DNA of 30,597 nt from HyVt-443 sp964544655 (GCA_964544655.1 CAZJCM010000038.1:1-30597); one strand, 5' to 3'. Shown: positions 8,883 to 17,635, counted from the stretch's first letter. The notes: generated by a model not told the origin, from the sequence alone. Numbers and translations: made by a program.

Positions 8883-9371
8883 TTAGCGGTAGCGGGCCTG
8901 GGCCGCAATATCGGCGGCCAGCTGCTGCTCGTATCTGTCGCCCATGGCCAGCAATTTCTCCTTGGTCATGATGGCATCCTCCCGGTTCTCGAAGTGGTAC
9001 TCGTAGAGCCGGGTCTCGACGATGGCATCCACCGGACAGGACTCCTGACAGTAGCCGCAGAAGATGCACTTGAACAGGTCGATGTCATAGCGGGTGGTGC
9101 GACGGGAGCCGTCCGCCCGGGGTTCCGCCTCAATGGTGATGGCAAGCGCCGGGCAGGTGGCCTCACACAGCTTGCAGGCGATGCAGCGCTCTTCGCCATT
9201 CTCATAGCGGCGCTGGGCGTGCAGGCCACGAAAACGGGGAGAGACCGGAGCCTTCTCCTCCGGGTATTGAACCGTGAATTTCTTGCGGAACATATACCGG
9301 CCGGTAACGCCGAGGCCCTTCATGAGCTCCAGCAGGAACAGGCTCTTGATATAGTCTGTCAGTGCTTTCAT
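8883..9371 (-). CDS. nuoI: NADH-quinone oxidoreductase subunit I (2x 4Fe-4S)
   Basis: A 162-residue ferredoxin-like subunit carrying clusters N6a and N6b, which pass electrons to N2 in NuoB. The two sets of ligands are intact: C63-x2-C66-x2-C69-x3-C73 and C102-x2-C105-x2-C108-x3-C112, each followed by Pro, with the usual crossover in which the last Cys of one motif serves the other cluster. The amphipathic N-terminal helix (residues 1-25) should lie on the membrane surface. The gene sits 13 bp after nuoH, with a GAGG site upstream. Confidence 0.98.
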   Translation of the reverse strand: MKALTDYIKSLFLLELMKGLGVTGRYMFRKKFTVQYPEEKAPVSPRFRGLHAQRRYENGEERCIACKLCEATCPALAITIEAEPRADGSRRTTRYDIDLFKCIFCGYCQESCPVDAIVETRLYEYHFENREDAIMTKEKLLAMGDRYEQQLAADIAAQARYR

Positions 9372-9384
9372 CCGTCATTCCGCC

Positions 9385-10443
9385 TCAATCGAACCACCAG
9401 GGCATCTCGTAGACCACGGCTACCGCCACCACCAGGATCCAGACGATGGTGATGGGAATGAACACCTTCCAGCCCAGGCGCATGATCTGATCATAACGGT
9501 AACGGGGAAAGGTGGCGCGCAGCCAGAGAAAGAAGAAGCCGACGAACGCCGTCTTGGCGAACAACCAGACGAAGCCCGGCACCCAGTCGAACAGGGGACC
9601 CAGCACGGGCCAGCCATGGAACGGCGACAACCAGCCGCCGAGAAACAGCAGTGCGGTCAGGGCCGAGATCAGGATCATGTTGGCGTATTCGCCGAGGAAG
9701 AAGACCGCAAACGGCATCCCCGAGTACTCAACATGAAAACCGGCCACGATCTCCGACTCACCCTCGGCCACGTCGAACGGGGCGCGGTTGGTCTCGGCCA
9801 CGCCGGAGATGAAATAGATCAGGAACAGGGGCAGCAGGGGCAGCCAAAACCAGTTGAACAGGCCGCCCTCCCCTTCCTGGGCACGTACGATATCCCCCAG
9901 ATTCAGACTTCCCGCCGCCACCAGCACACCGACCAGGGCGAAGCCCATGGCGATTTCATAGGAGACGATCTGGGCGGCCGAACGCATGGCGCCGAGAAAG
10001 GCGTATTTGGAGTTGGACGCCCAACCGGCGATGATCACCCCGTAGACGCCCACCGAGGTCAGGGCGATCAGGTAGAGCAGGCCGGCATTGATGTCCGACA
10101 CCACCAGGCCGTCACCAAAAGGAAACACCGCCCAGGCCGCCAGCGCAGGACCCAGGGTAAGCATGGGCGCGATCAGGAACAGGGCCTTGTTGGCGCCGCT
10201 CGGGATCACGATTTCCTTGAACATCAGCTTGACAGCGTCGGCAATGGGCTGCAGCCAGCCCTTGGGTCCGACCCGGTTGGGGCCGATGCGGACCTGCATG
10301 TAGCCGATGAGCTTGCGTTCGGCGTAGGTGAAGTAGGCAACGCAGAGCATCAGCGGCGCCACGATCACCACGATCTTGATCAGGATCTGGACAATGATCA
10401 GGTTTTCGCCGAGCCATTCCCAGAGATTAATCAGTGCATCCAT
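9385..10443 (-). CDS. nuoH: NADH-quinone oxidoreductase subunit H
   Basis: A 352-residue membrane subunit with about eight helices, forming the quinone-chamber floor and the junction with the peripheral arm. Diagnostic segments are YMQVRIGPNRVGPKGWLQP (about 49-67) and the charged loop E-T-N-R-A-P-F-D-V-A-E-G-E-S-E-I (about 216-231), whose acidic residues couple quinone reduction to proton transfer. A GGAGAAGG ribosome binding site lies within the end of nuoG, and only 4 bp separate the two genes. Confidence 0.98.
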   Translation of the reverse strand: MDALINLWEWLGENLIIVQILIKIVVIVAPLMLCVAYFTYAERKLIGYMQVRIGPNRVGPKGWLQPIADAVKLMFKEIVIPSGANKALFLIAPMLTLGPALAAWAVFPFGDGLVVSDINAGLLYLIALTSVGVYGVIIAGWASNSKYAFLGAMRSAAQIVSYEIAMGFALVGVLVAAGSLNLGDIVRAQEGEGGLFNWFWLPLLPLFLIYFISGVAETNRAPFDVAEGESEIVAGFHVEYSGMPFAVFFLGEYANMILISALTALLFLGGWLSPFHGWPVLGPLFDWVPGFVWLFAKTAFVGFFFLWLRATFPRYRYDQIMRLGWKVFIPITIVWILVVAVAVVYEMPWWFD

Positions 10444-10447
10444 TGGT

Positions 10448-12763
10448 CTATGCCTTCTCCAGGGTCACTTCACCAAACTGTCCGCCCAGGGCCTCGCTCC
10501 CGGTGACACCCGCCGGCACCCGGACGCACCCGTCCGGCACCGCCTCGTCGATCACCAGCGGCAATGGCACCCGATTGCCATCCTGCACCAGCACCGCCTG
10601 GGCCTCTTCGGCCAGACCCTGCTGCTGCGCGGTCGCTGCGTTGAGACGTATCGCGGCCACGATGGCATCACGTGTCTGCTGCAGCGCCTCCGCCCGGCGG
10701 ACCAGGGGATCCACCGCATAGATAGGCACGTCACCGATCCTCATCAGACCGCTGACCGCCGAATGAATCGTCATATCGTCAGCCGCGCTGCCGCTATTAT
10801 CGGCCTTCATGTCCGCCGCGGCCGCCCTTGCTTCGGCCAGCACCTGGTCGGAGCTGACCTGATCGAAGCCCTCGACGTCAAGCAGATTGGCCAATACCCG
10901 CAACACCTTCCATGCCGGCCGCGCTTCGCCTTGCGGGCGAACCGCGCCAGAGAAGGATTGCCAGTCACCGGCAGCGTTGACGTAGGTGCCCGAGGTCTCG
11001 CTGAAGGCGGCCACGGGCAACAGCAGATCGGCCGCCTGCTCCAGCGAGGGGCTGCGCCAGGCGCTCAGGGCAACCACGAACTCGGCCCGTTCAAAGGCGC
11101 TGGCCGCCAGCGCCGGATTCCAGAAATCATTGCCCGGCTCCACCCCCAGCAACAGGTAGCCCTTGCACGGGTTGCGCAGCATGGCAACGGCATCGTCGCC
11201 ATCCTTCGGCACTGCTCCGACCAGCCGTGCGCCGACGCTGTTGGCCGCTTCGGGAAGAAAACCAAGGGTCGCACCCGTGGCATCGGCAATGGCAGACGCC
11301 AGGAAACGCAACAAAGAGTAATCGGGATGGGCTGCGGCCATGCTGCCCAGCAGCACGTTCGCCTTGTCGGCCTCTTTCAACTGCGCAGCGGTCTGCCGGT
11401 GGGCATCGTTCACTTTCGCATCGTCGATCAGGCTGCCGCTGGCACCTGCGGCCTTGGCCACCGCCGCCAGCTCATCGACCATCCCGGCCGGGCTGTTGAT
11501 CAGCTGCTGCGCCGGATAGTTGAGATCCAGCTCCAGCGGATTGATGTAGCAGACACTGGCCCCTTCCAGCACCGCCTTGCGCAGGCGATGACCGATGATG
11601 GGTTGTTCCTTGCGCACATTGGTGCCGATCAGCAGGACTGCATCCAGCCGTTCCAGCTCGGCGATGGGGCCACCCAACCAGGGCAAGGTTGGCTCAGTAC
11701 CGCGAAAATCCCCCTGGCGCAGACGGGAGTCGATATTGTCGCTGCCGAGGCCGCGCATCAGCTTCTGGGCCAGATACAGCTCCTCCAGGGTGGAGGCCGG
11801 CGACAGCAGGGCGCCCAGCCGGTTACCGCTGGTACTGCGCGCCGCCTTGAGCCCGTTCGCGGCAGCCTCCAGGGCCTGCTCCCAGTCCACTTCCTGCCAT
11901 TCCCCATTCTTTTTCAGCAATGGCCGGGTCAGGCGGTCCTCACTGTACAATCCCTGATAGCTGAAGCGGTCACGGTCAGAGATCCAGCACTCGTTGATCG
12001 ATTCGTTTTCCTTCGGATGCACCCGCATCACCTGATTGCGGCGCACATGAATGTGCAGGTTGGAGCCCACGGCATCATGAGGGGAAACAGCGTCAGACTG
12101 GGTCAGTTCCCAGGCCCGCGCGCGATATTGAAACGGCTTCGAGGTGAGGGAACCCACCGGGCAGACATCGATGACGTTACCGGACAGCTCCGAGTCAACA
12201 CTCTTCTCTATGTAGGTCCCGATCTCCATGTGTTCACCGCGGCCCGTGGCACCCAGCTCACGGATACCGGCAATCTCGGCGCCAAAGCGGACACAGCGGG
12301 TACAGTGGATACAGCGGGTGAAATTGGTGGCGATCAGCGGACCGATATCCTTTGCCGGGACGACCCGTTTGCCTTCCACGAACCGGGAGACGTCGCTGCC
12401 ATAGCCCAGGGAGACATCCTGCAGCTCGCACTCCCCGCCCTGATCACAGATCGGACAGTCCAATGGATGGTTGATGAGCAGAAACTCCATGGTCCCCTTC
12501 TGCGCCGCCAGGGCCAGCGGAGAACGGGTATGGACCTTCATCCCTTCATTGACCGGCGTGGCGCAAGCCGGCAGTGGCTTGGGCACCTTTTCCACTTCCA
12601 CCAGGCACATACGGCAGTTGGCCGCCACCGAGAGTTTCTTGTGGTAACAGAAACGGGGGATGCTGATGCCCGCCGCATCGGCCACTTCGATGAGCAGACT
12701 GCCGGCCTTCGCCTGCAACTCCCGACCATCGACTTCGATTGTTACCATCTGGTCATCAGACAT
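10448..12763 (-). CDS. nuoG: NADH-quinone oxidoreductase subunit G (lacks N7 ligands)
   Basis: A 771-residue molybdopterin-oxidoreductase-like subunit of the NADH dehydrogenase module. Ligands visible in order: C39, C50, C53, C67 for the 2Fe-2S cluster N1b; H99, C103, C106, C112 for N5 (His plus three Cys); C151, C154, C157, C201 for N4. The extra C-x2-C-x3-C set that binds N7 in E. coli is absent (the region reads V-S-P-H-D-A-V-G-S-N), so this is the shorter type found in mitochondria and Paracoccus. The C-terminal half is the catalytically silent molybdopterin-like domain. The ribosome binding site is weak (AGAGAA), and a 70-bp spacer, the longest in the operon, separates it from nuoF. Confidence 0.98.
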   Translation of the reverse strand: MSDDQMVTIEVDGRELQAKAGSLLIEVADAAGISIPRFCYHKKLSVAANCRMCLVEVEKVPKPLPACATPVNEGMKVHTRSPLALAAQKGTMEFLLINHPLDCPICDQGGECELQDVSLGYGSDVSRFVEGKRVVPAKDIGPLIATNFTRCIHCTRCVRFGAEIAGIRELGATGRGEHMEIGTYIEKSVDSELSGNVIDVCPVGSLTSKPFQYRARAWELTQSDAVSPHDAVGSNLHIHVRRNQVMRVHPKENESINECWISDRDRFSYQGLYSEDRLTRPLLKKNGEWQEVDWEQALEAAANGLKAARSTSGNRLGALLSPASTLEELYLAQKLMRGLGSDNIDSRLRQGDFRGTEPTLPWLGGPIAELERLDAVLLIGTNVRKEQPIIGHRLRKAVLEGASVCYINPLELDLNYPAQQLINSPAGMVDELAAVAKAAGASGSLIDDAKVNDAHRQTAAQLKEADKANVLLGSMAAAHPDYSLLRFLASAIADATGATLGFLPEAANSVGARLVGAVPKDGDDAVAMLRNPCKGYLLLGVEPGNDFWNPALAASAFERAEFVVALSAWRSPSLEQAADLLLPVAAFSETSGTYVNAAGDWQSFSGAVRPQGEARPAWKVLRVLANLLDVEGFDQVSSDQVLAEARAAAADMKADNSGSAADDMTIHSAVSGLMRIGDVPIYAVDPLVRRAEALQQTRDAIVAAIRLNAATAQQQGLAEEAQAVLVQDGNRVPLPLVIDEAVPDGCVRVPAGVTGSEALGGQFGEVTLEKA

Positions 12764-12796
12764 GGATGTTATTCTCTAAAACCAGTATTCATTGTC

Positions 12797-12811
12797 CGCG
12801 CTCACTGCGCG
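12797..12811. other. Small hairpin in the nuoF-nuoG spacer
   Basis: CGCGC-TCACT-GCGCG forms a perfect 5-bp GC stem with a 5-nt loop in the only sizeable gap inside the nuo operon (12764-12833). No T-run follows on the minus strand, so it is not a terminator. It could affect mRNA stability or be chance. Confidence 0.3.
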
Positions 12812-12833
12812 TATCCGGGCACGTCAGGCCGCC

Positions 12834-14108
12834 TCAGGCGCCCGCTACCATGCACTTCTTGTGCTCGATGTGATATTCGAACTCTTCCCGGAAATGCCGC
12901 AGCATCCCCTGCACCGGCATCGCTGCCGCGTCGCCCAGAGCACAGATCGTGCGCCCGGCGATCTTGCCGGTCATATCGTCCAGCAGTTCCAGGTCTTCCG
13001 GCCGCCCCTGCCCATTCTCGATCCGCTGCACCACCCGATAGAGCCAGCCGGTGCCCTCACGGCACGGTGTACACTGACCACAGGACTCTTCGTGATAGAA
13101 GTAGGACATGCGCTCCAGGATCCGGACCATGCAGTTGCTGTCATCGAGCACGATCACCGCACCGGAACCGAGCATGGATCCCGCCTTGGCGATGGCATCG
13201 TAGTCCATGGTCAGCTCCATCATCTGCTCCCCGGGAATCACCGGCGAAGAGGAGCCGCCGGGGATCACCGCCTTCAGCTTGCGGCCGTCCTTCATACCGC
13301 CGGCCATCTCCAGCAAAGTGGAGAAAGGCGTACCCATGGGGATCTCGAACACCCCCGGATTATTGACATTGCCGGAAATGGAGAAAAGCTTGGCGCCACC
13401 GCTGTTCTCCACGCCCAGATTCTTGAACCACTCAGCGCCCTTCTCCAGGATCACCGGGATGGAAGCCAGAGACTCGGTATTGTTGATGATGGTGGGCCGG
13501 CCATAGAGACCGAAGTGGGCGGGGAACGGCGGCTTGTAGCGCGGCTGTCCCTTCTTGCCCTCGATCGACTCCAGCAGCGCGGTCTCCTCACCGCAGACGT
13601 AAGCGCCACCGCCCAGGTGGGAATAGAGTTCGAAATCAAAGCCGGAACCGAACAGATCCTTGCCCAGGAATCCTGCCGCTCTGGCCTCTTCCAGGGCCGC
13701 CTCGAAACGCTCGTAGGGCTCCCAGAACTCACCACGGATGTAGTTGAAACCCTGGGTCGCACCGATGGCATATCCGGCGATGACCATGCCCTCGATCAAC
13801 TGATGGGGGTTGTAACGCAGGATGTCCCGATCCTTGAAGGTGCCGGGCTCCCCTTCGTCCGAGTTGCAGACCACATATTTCTGCCCAGGGGCGTTACGGG
13901 AGATGAAACTCCACTTCAATCCGGTTGGAAAGCCGGCGCCGCCACGTCCGCGCAGTCCGGAGGCCTTGACCTCCTCGATGATCTGCTCCGGTGGGGTCTT
14001 CTCTTGCAGAATCTTCGCCAGTACCTCATACCCACCACGACTGCGATACTGTTCGAGCAGCCAGGGCCGCTCCAGATCCATGTTTCGGAAACAGACTTCG
14101 TTCGCCAT
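12834..14108 (-). CDS. nuoF: NADH-quinone oxidoreductase subunit F
   Basis: A 424-residue subunit that binds NADH, FMN and the 4Fe-4S cluster N3, the entry point of electrons into complex I. The NADH/FMN-binding glycine loop is G-R-G-G-A-G-F-P-T-G (about 54-63), followed by C81-N-S-D-E-G-E-P-G-T and the G-A-Y-V-C-G-E-E-T loop near 168-176. N3 ligands are C343, C346, C349 (S-C-G-Q-C-T-P-C-R-E-G-T) and C389. A GGAG ribosome binding site precedes the ATG, 5 bp after nuoE. Confidence 0.99.
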   Translation of the reverse strand: MANEVCFRNMDLERPWLLEQYRSRGGYEVLAKILQEKTPPEQIIEEVKASGLRGRGGAGFPTGLKWSFISRNAPGQKYVVCNSDEGEPGTFKDRDILRYNPHQLIEGMVIAGYAIGATQGFNYIRGEFWEPYERFEAALEEARAAGFLGKDLFGSGFDFELYSHLGGGAYVCGEETALLESIEGKKGQPRYKPPFPAHFGLYGRPTIINNTESLASIPVILEKGAEWFKNLGVENSGGAKLFSISGNVNNPGVFEIPMGTPFSTLLEMAGGMKDGRKLKAVIPGGSSSPVIPGEQMMELTMDYDAIAKAGSMLGSGAVIVLDDSNCMVRILERMSYFYHEESCGQCTPCREGTGWLYRVVQRIENGQGRPEDLELLDDMTGKIAGRTICALGDAAAMPVQGMLRHFREEFEYHIEHKKCMVAGA

Positions 14109-14113
14109 GCTGT

Positions 14114-14644
14114 CTACTCCAGTCCGTCCAGGATCGAATCGATGAGTTCGGGGGTGAGGTTTTCGTAGTATTTGTTACCGATCTGAAACATGGGTGCACC
14201 GCCGCAGGCTCCCAGGCACTCCACCTCCTTCAACGTGAATCTGCCGTCCGCACTGGTCTGACCCAGCTTGATGCCCAGCTTCTTCTCCATATGCTCGACG
14301 ATGCGGTCCGAGCCGTTGATCATGCAGGAGACGTTGGTGCAGACACAGATCTTGTGCCGGCCCACCGGCTTCAGTTCATACATGGAGTAGAAGGTCGCCA
14401 CCTCGTAGACGGCGATGGGCGCCATATCCAGATAGGCGGCCACCTTGTCCATCAACTCCTCGGTGAGAAAGCCGCCATTGTCATCCTGAACGATACGCAG
14501 GGCCGCCATCACCGCCGACTGCTTCCACTCCCCCGGATATTTGGCCACCCATTTATCGATCTCCGCCCGCACCTCCTGGCTGAACAGGGTCTCCTTGGCC
14601 TGAAACGGCTTGATGGTGGTCATCGGTTTATTCTTGAAGCCCAT
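14114..14644 (-). CDS. nuoE: NADH-quinone oxidoreductase subunit E
   Basis: A 176-residue thioredoxin-like 2Fe-2S subunit carrying cluster N1a, paired with NuoF. The ligands are C102-x4-C107 and C143-x3-C147, the family pattern. The N-terminal helical bundle (about 20-85) packs against NuoF. The first ATG (14644) overlaps the nuoD stop by one base. An alternative start at Met8 (M-T-T-I-K) would shorten it by 7 residues and cannot be excluded. Confidence 0.98.
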   Translation of the reverse strand: MGFKNKPMTTIKPFQAKETLFSQEVRAEIDKWVAKYPGEWKQSAVMAALRIVQDDNGGFLTEELMDKVAAYLDMAPIAVYEVATFYSMYELKPVGRHKICVCTNVSCMINGSDRIVEHMEKKLGIKLGQTSADGRFTLKEVECLGACGGAPMFQIGNKYYENLTPELIDSILDGLE

Positions 14645-15897
14645 CAGCGGTCAATCTCCCCGAAAACGACATCCATGGTGCCGATCACGGCAACCACATC
14701 GGCCAGCATGTGCCCCTTTACCATCTCGTCCATTGCCGCCATATGAGCGAAGCCGGGGGCGCGAATCTTCAGCCGATAGGGCTTGTTGGCACCATCGGAG
14801 ATGATGTAACAACCGAATTCTCCTTTTGGTGCCTCGACCGCCGCATAGGCCTCGCCGGGGGGCGGGCAATAACCCTCGGTGAACAGTTTGAAGTGGTGGA
14901 TCAGGCTCTCCATGTCGCCCTTCATCTCCGAGCGTGAAGGTACAGCGATCTTGTGATCATCGACGATCACCGGTCCCGGGTTGTCGCGCAGCCACTTGAC
15001 ACACTGTTGAATGATGCGGTTGGACTGGCGCATCTCCTCGACCCGTACCAGGTAACGGTCATAGCAATCGCCGTTGACCCCTACCGGGATATCGAAATCC
15101 ACCTTGTCATAGGCGGCATAAGGCTGCTTCTTGCGCAGGTCCCATTCGACCCCCGAACCTCGCAGCATGGGACCGGTGAAGCCCATCTGCAGCGCACGCT
15201 CGGACGATACGGCACCGATGCCCACAGTGCGCTGTTTCCAGATACGGTTATCGGTGAGCAGCGTCTCGTATTCATCCACCAACCCGGGAAAGCGATTGGT
15301 GAAGTCTTCGATGAAATCGAGCAGCGAGCCCTGGCGCGCCTCATTCTTGCGGGCGATATCGGCATCACTGCGGAATTGGTTGTTCTCATACCTGGGCATT
15401 TCGTCGGGCAGGTCCCGATAGACCCCGCCAACACGATAGTAGGCTGCATGCATACGGGCACCGGAAACCGCTTCGTAGCAGTCCATCAGGTCCTCGCGCT
15501 CGCGGAAGGCGTAGAGAAAGACGGTCATCGCCCCTACATCGAGGGCGTGGGTGCCCAGCCACATCAGATGATTGAGAATACGGGTGATCTCGTCGAACAT
15601 GGTGCGGATGTATTTCGCCCGCTCCGGCACCTCCACGCCAAGCAGCTTCTCGATGGCCATCACATAACCATGTTCATTGCACATCATGGAAACGTAGTCG
15701 AGCCGGTCCATGTAAGGTATGGACTGGTTGTATGGCTTTGATTCGGCAAGCTTTTCCGTTGCTCTATGCAGAAGACCGATGTGCGGATCGGCACGTTCGA
15801 TCACCTCACCATCCATCTCCAGTACCAGCCGCAGCACACCGTGGGCGGCAGGATGCTGGGGACCGAAATTCAGTGTGTAGTTACGGATTTCAGGCAT
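14644..15897 (-). CDS. nuoD: NADH-quinone oxidoreductase subunit D
   Basis: A 417-residue 49-kDa-type subunit that forms the quinone-binding pocket with NuoB. The start is placed at M-P-E-I-R-N-Y (15897) because this fits the family N-terminus and has an AGGA site about 9 bases upstream. A longer frame to 15948 exists but lies wholly within nuoC. Key motifs are N-F-G-P-Q-H-P-A-A-H-G (about 10-20), where the first His is in the quinone site, and the long helix L-N-H-L-M-W-L-G-T-H. It overlaps the end of nuoC by 8 bp and is not fused to it as in E. coli. Confidence 0.98.
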   Translation of the reverse strand: MPEIRNYTLNFGPQHPAAHGVLRLVLEMDGEVIERADPHIGLLHRATEKLAESKPYNQSIPYMDRLDYVSMMCNEHGYVMAIEKLLGVEVPERAKYIRTMFDEITRILNHLMWLGTHALDVGAMTVFLYAFREREDLMDCYEAVSGARMHAAYYRVGGVYRDLPDEMPRYENNQFRSDADIARKNEARQGSLLDFIEDFTNRFPGLVDEYETLLTDNRIWKQRTVGIGAVSSERALQMGFTGPMLRGSGVEWDLRKKQPYAAYDKVDFDIPVGVNGDCYDRYLVRVEEMRQSNRIIQQCVKWLRDNPGPVIVDDHKIAVPSRSEMKGDMESLIHHFKLFTEGYCPPPGEAYAAVEAPKGEFGCYIISDGANKPYRLKIRAPGFAHMAAMDEMVKGHMLADVVAVIGTMDVVFGEIDR

Positions 15898-16609
15898 CGC
15901 CGGCGTCCTGCTGATCTTGTTGTTCACCCAGGTAGCGGTTGTCTTCACGAATCACCCTGGGCACCAGGGTGCGGGGCTCTATGCTGACCGGCTCGTAGAC
16001 CACCCGCTGTTTTTCCAGGTCGTAGCGCATCTCCACGTTGCCCTCCAGTGGAAAGTCCTTGCGGAACGGATGGCCGACAAAACCATAATCGGTGAGGATA
16101 CGGCGCAGATCGGGGTGCCCCTCGAACAGAATGCCGTAGAGATCGAAGGCCTCCCGCTCGAACCAGTTTGCACCATTCCAGATAGCCACCACAGAAGGAA
16201 CTATGGGTTGCTCCGAGTCCAGAAAGACGCGCAGCCTCAGGCGTTGGTTGAGAGAGACGGAAAGCAGATGATAGACGGCAGCAAAGCGCTCACTGTCGAC
16301 ATCGGCCGGTTGCGCCGACCGTTCTACACCGCGCCCATAACCACATGCGGTGGCAGTGCCGGTGGCCCATTCCGTTTTGCCATAGTCGGCGTAGTCGACA
16401 CCACAAACATCGATCACCTGCTCGAAACGAAATACCTCTTCATCCCGCAACAGGGTGGCGATTTCGATCAGCCGCTCACGTGGGAGCGTCATCGTCACCT
16501 CTCCCAGGGCATGAATCACTTCACAGCCAGCGTCAGCAAATCGCTCCCGCAGATTCTGCACCAGTTTTCCGGCACGCTCGCTGTATGTCATCTTGACGCT
16601 GTCGTTCAT
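15890..16609 (-). CDS. nuoC: NADH-quinone oxidoreductase subunit C
   Basis: A 239-residue 30-kDa-type subunit of the peripheral arm. The family signature F-E-R-E-A-F-D-L-Y-G-I-x-F-x-G-H-P-D-L-R-R (about 150-170) is clear, followed by G-H-P-F-R-K-D-F-P-L-E-G. A loop of about 25 residues (G-K-T-E-W to V-E-R-S) inserted after the VCGVDY strand is, from memory, common in beta- and gammaproteobacterial NuoC. The start has only a weak ribosome binding site and lies 12 bp after nuoB. It is independent of nuoD, overlapping by 8 bp. Confidence 0.97.
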   Translation of the reverse strand: MNDSVKMTYSERAGKLVQNLRERFADAGCEVIHALGEVTMTLPRERLIEIATLLRDEEVFRFEQVIDVCGVDYADYGKTEWATGTATACGYGRGVERSAQPADVDSERFAAVYHLLSVSLNQRLRLRVFLDSEQPIVPSVVAIWNGANWFEREAFDLYGILFEGHPDLRRILTDYGFVGHPFRKDFPLEGNVEMRYDLEKQRVVYEPVSIEPRTLVPRVIREDNRYLGEQQDQQDAGDA

Positions 16610-16621
16610 GAAATTAGCAAC

Positions 16622-17098
16622 CTACCGTGCAATGGTGCTGGTGCGGCGGATCTTGTCCTGCAGCTGCAGGACGCCATAGAGCAGCGCCTCGGCCGTGGGC
16701 GGACAGCCAGGCACGTAGATATCCACCGGCACGACGCGATCGCAGCCGCGCACGACGGAATACGAATAGTGGTAATAGCCGCCGCCGTTGGCGCACGATC
16801 CCATGGAGATCACCCAACGCGGCTCCGCCATCTGGTCATACACCTTGCGCAGGGCCGGTGCCATCTTGTTGACCAGGGTGCCGGCAACGATCATCACATC
16901 GGACTGGCGGGGACTGGGGCGGAAAATGATGCCGAAACGGTCCATGTCATAGCGTGCTGCCGCGGCATGCATCATCTCCACCGCACAGCATGCCAGACCG
17001 AAGGTCATGGGCCAGAGTGAGCCGGTACGCGCCCAGTTGATGAGCTTGTCGGCGGTCGTGGTGACGACGCCCTTTTCGAGGATGCCCTCTACTCCCAT
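16622..17098 (-). CDS. nuoB: NADH-quinone oxidoreductase subunit B (cluster N2)
   Basis: A 158-residue subunit holding N2, the terminal 4Fe-4S cluster that reduces quinone. The unusual tandem ligands C37-C38 are present with C102 (in G-S-C-A-N-G-G-G) and C132 (in V-P-G-C-P-P). I placed the start at M-G-V-E-G-I (17098), with an AAGGGG site just upstream. The open frame extends to 17317, but the extra 73 residues are arginine-rich shadow of nuoA. The start overlaps the nuoA stop by 10 bp. Confidence 0.98.
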   Translation of the reverse strand: MGVEGILEKGVVTTTADKLINWARTGSLWPMTFGLACCAVEMMHAAAARYDMDRFGIIFRPSPRQSDVMIVAGTLVNKMAPALRKVYDQMAEPRWVISMGSCANGGGYYHYSYSVVRGCDRVVPVDIYVPGCPPTAEALLYGVLQLQDKIRRTSTIAR

Positions 17099-17445
17099 TC
17101 CAGCGCCCCTTTTTTCCATTCGTAAATGAAACCGATCACCAGGATACCCAGGAACAGGGTCATGGCGACCAGGCCAACACCGCCAATCTTGTCCAAAACC
17201 ACGGCCCACGGAAAGAGAAAGGCGATCTCGAGATCGAAGATAATGAAGAGGATGGCGACCAGGTAGAACCTGACATCGAATTTCATGCGGGCGTCTTCGA
17301 AGGCCTCGAAGCCGCATTCATAAGGAGATAGTTTTTCGCTGTCCGGGCGGCGGGTTCCAAGAACGAAACCGAGCCCGATCATGACCACCCCTACAGCCAG
17401 GCCGACGCCTACGAAAACCAGAATGGGCAAATAGTTTTGCAGCAT
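17089..17445 (-). CDS. nuoA: NADH-quinone oxidoreductase subunit A
   Basis: A 118-residue subunit with three membrane helices. The conserved loop S-P-Y-E-C-G-F-E (40-47) and the acidic helix F-D-L-E-I-A-F (70-76) identify it. The start at 17445 is chosen over an open extension to 17496 because AGGGGGGAGG (17449-17458) sits at normal ribosome-binding distance. It is the first gene of the operon. The leader from the predicted promoter (17507-17536) is about 55 nt and contains a small hairpin (17466-17485). Confidence 0.98.
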   Translation of the reverse strand: MLQNYLPILVFVGVGLAVGVVMIGLGFVLGTRRPDSEKLSPYECGFEAFEDARMKFDVRFYLVAILFIIFDLEIAFLFPWAVVLDKIGGVGLVAMTLFLGILVIGFIYEWKKGALEWE

Positions 17446-17506
17446 GGGCCTCCCCCCTTGCTCCAGGATGGGCATGTTGCCATCCGGGATCCACACGTTG
17501 GACGAG

Positions 17507-17536
17507 AGTCTAGTGCAGTGAGCACCTGGCTGTCAA
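17507..17536 (-). promoter_or_regulatory. Sigma70-type promoter for the nuo operon
   Basis: On the minus strand a perfect TTGACA (17531-17536) is followed after 18 bp by TAGACT (17507-17512), four of six -10 bases. It lies between the tRNA-Leu terminator and nuoA, where the operon promoter should be. The transcript would begin near 17500. No second promoter is evident further down the operon. Confidence 0.65.
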
Positions 17537-17592
17537 GCCTGAAAAATCGATCAAATTCTTTTTATATCAATAGGTTACAAGTTTCTGACATG

Positions 17593-17630
17593 AAAAAAGG
17601 CAGCGCCGCAATATGCAGCGATGCCTTTTT
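17593..17630 (-). terminator. Rho-independent terminator after tRNA-Leu
   Basis: Arms AAAAAAGGCA (17593-17602) and TGCCTTTTT (17622-17630). On the minus strand the stem GGCA-T-CGC pairs with GCG-C-TGCC with one mismatch, then runs into six T. It begins about five bases past the CCA of tRNA-Leu and insulates the tpiA-secG-tRNA unit from nuoA. Confidence 0.85.
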
Positions 17631-17635
17631 CAATA

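Noticed and set aside
10376..13366. A 996-codon open frame on the + strand across nuoG and part of nuoF
   Set aside because: It is antisense to well-conserved nuo genes. Long shadow frames of this kind are common in GC-rich coding DNA, and the translation has low-complexity Arg/His/Gln composition.
15898..15948. A longer NuoD start
   Set aside because: The extra 17 residues lie inside nuoC and do not fit the family N-terminus. The downstream ATG has an AGGA site.
17099..17317. A 73-residue N-terminal extension of NuoB
   Set aside because: It is antisense-free but lies entirely inside nuoA in another frame, is Arg-rich, and NuoB homologues start at the internal Met with a good ribosome binding site.
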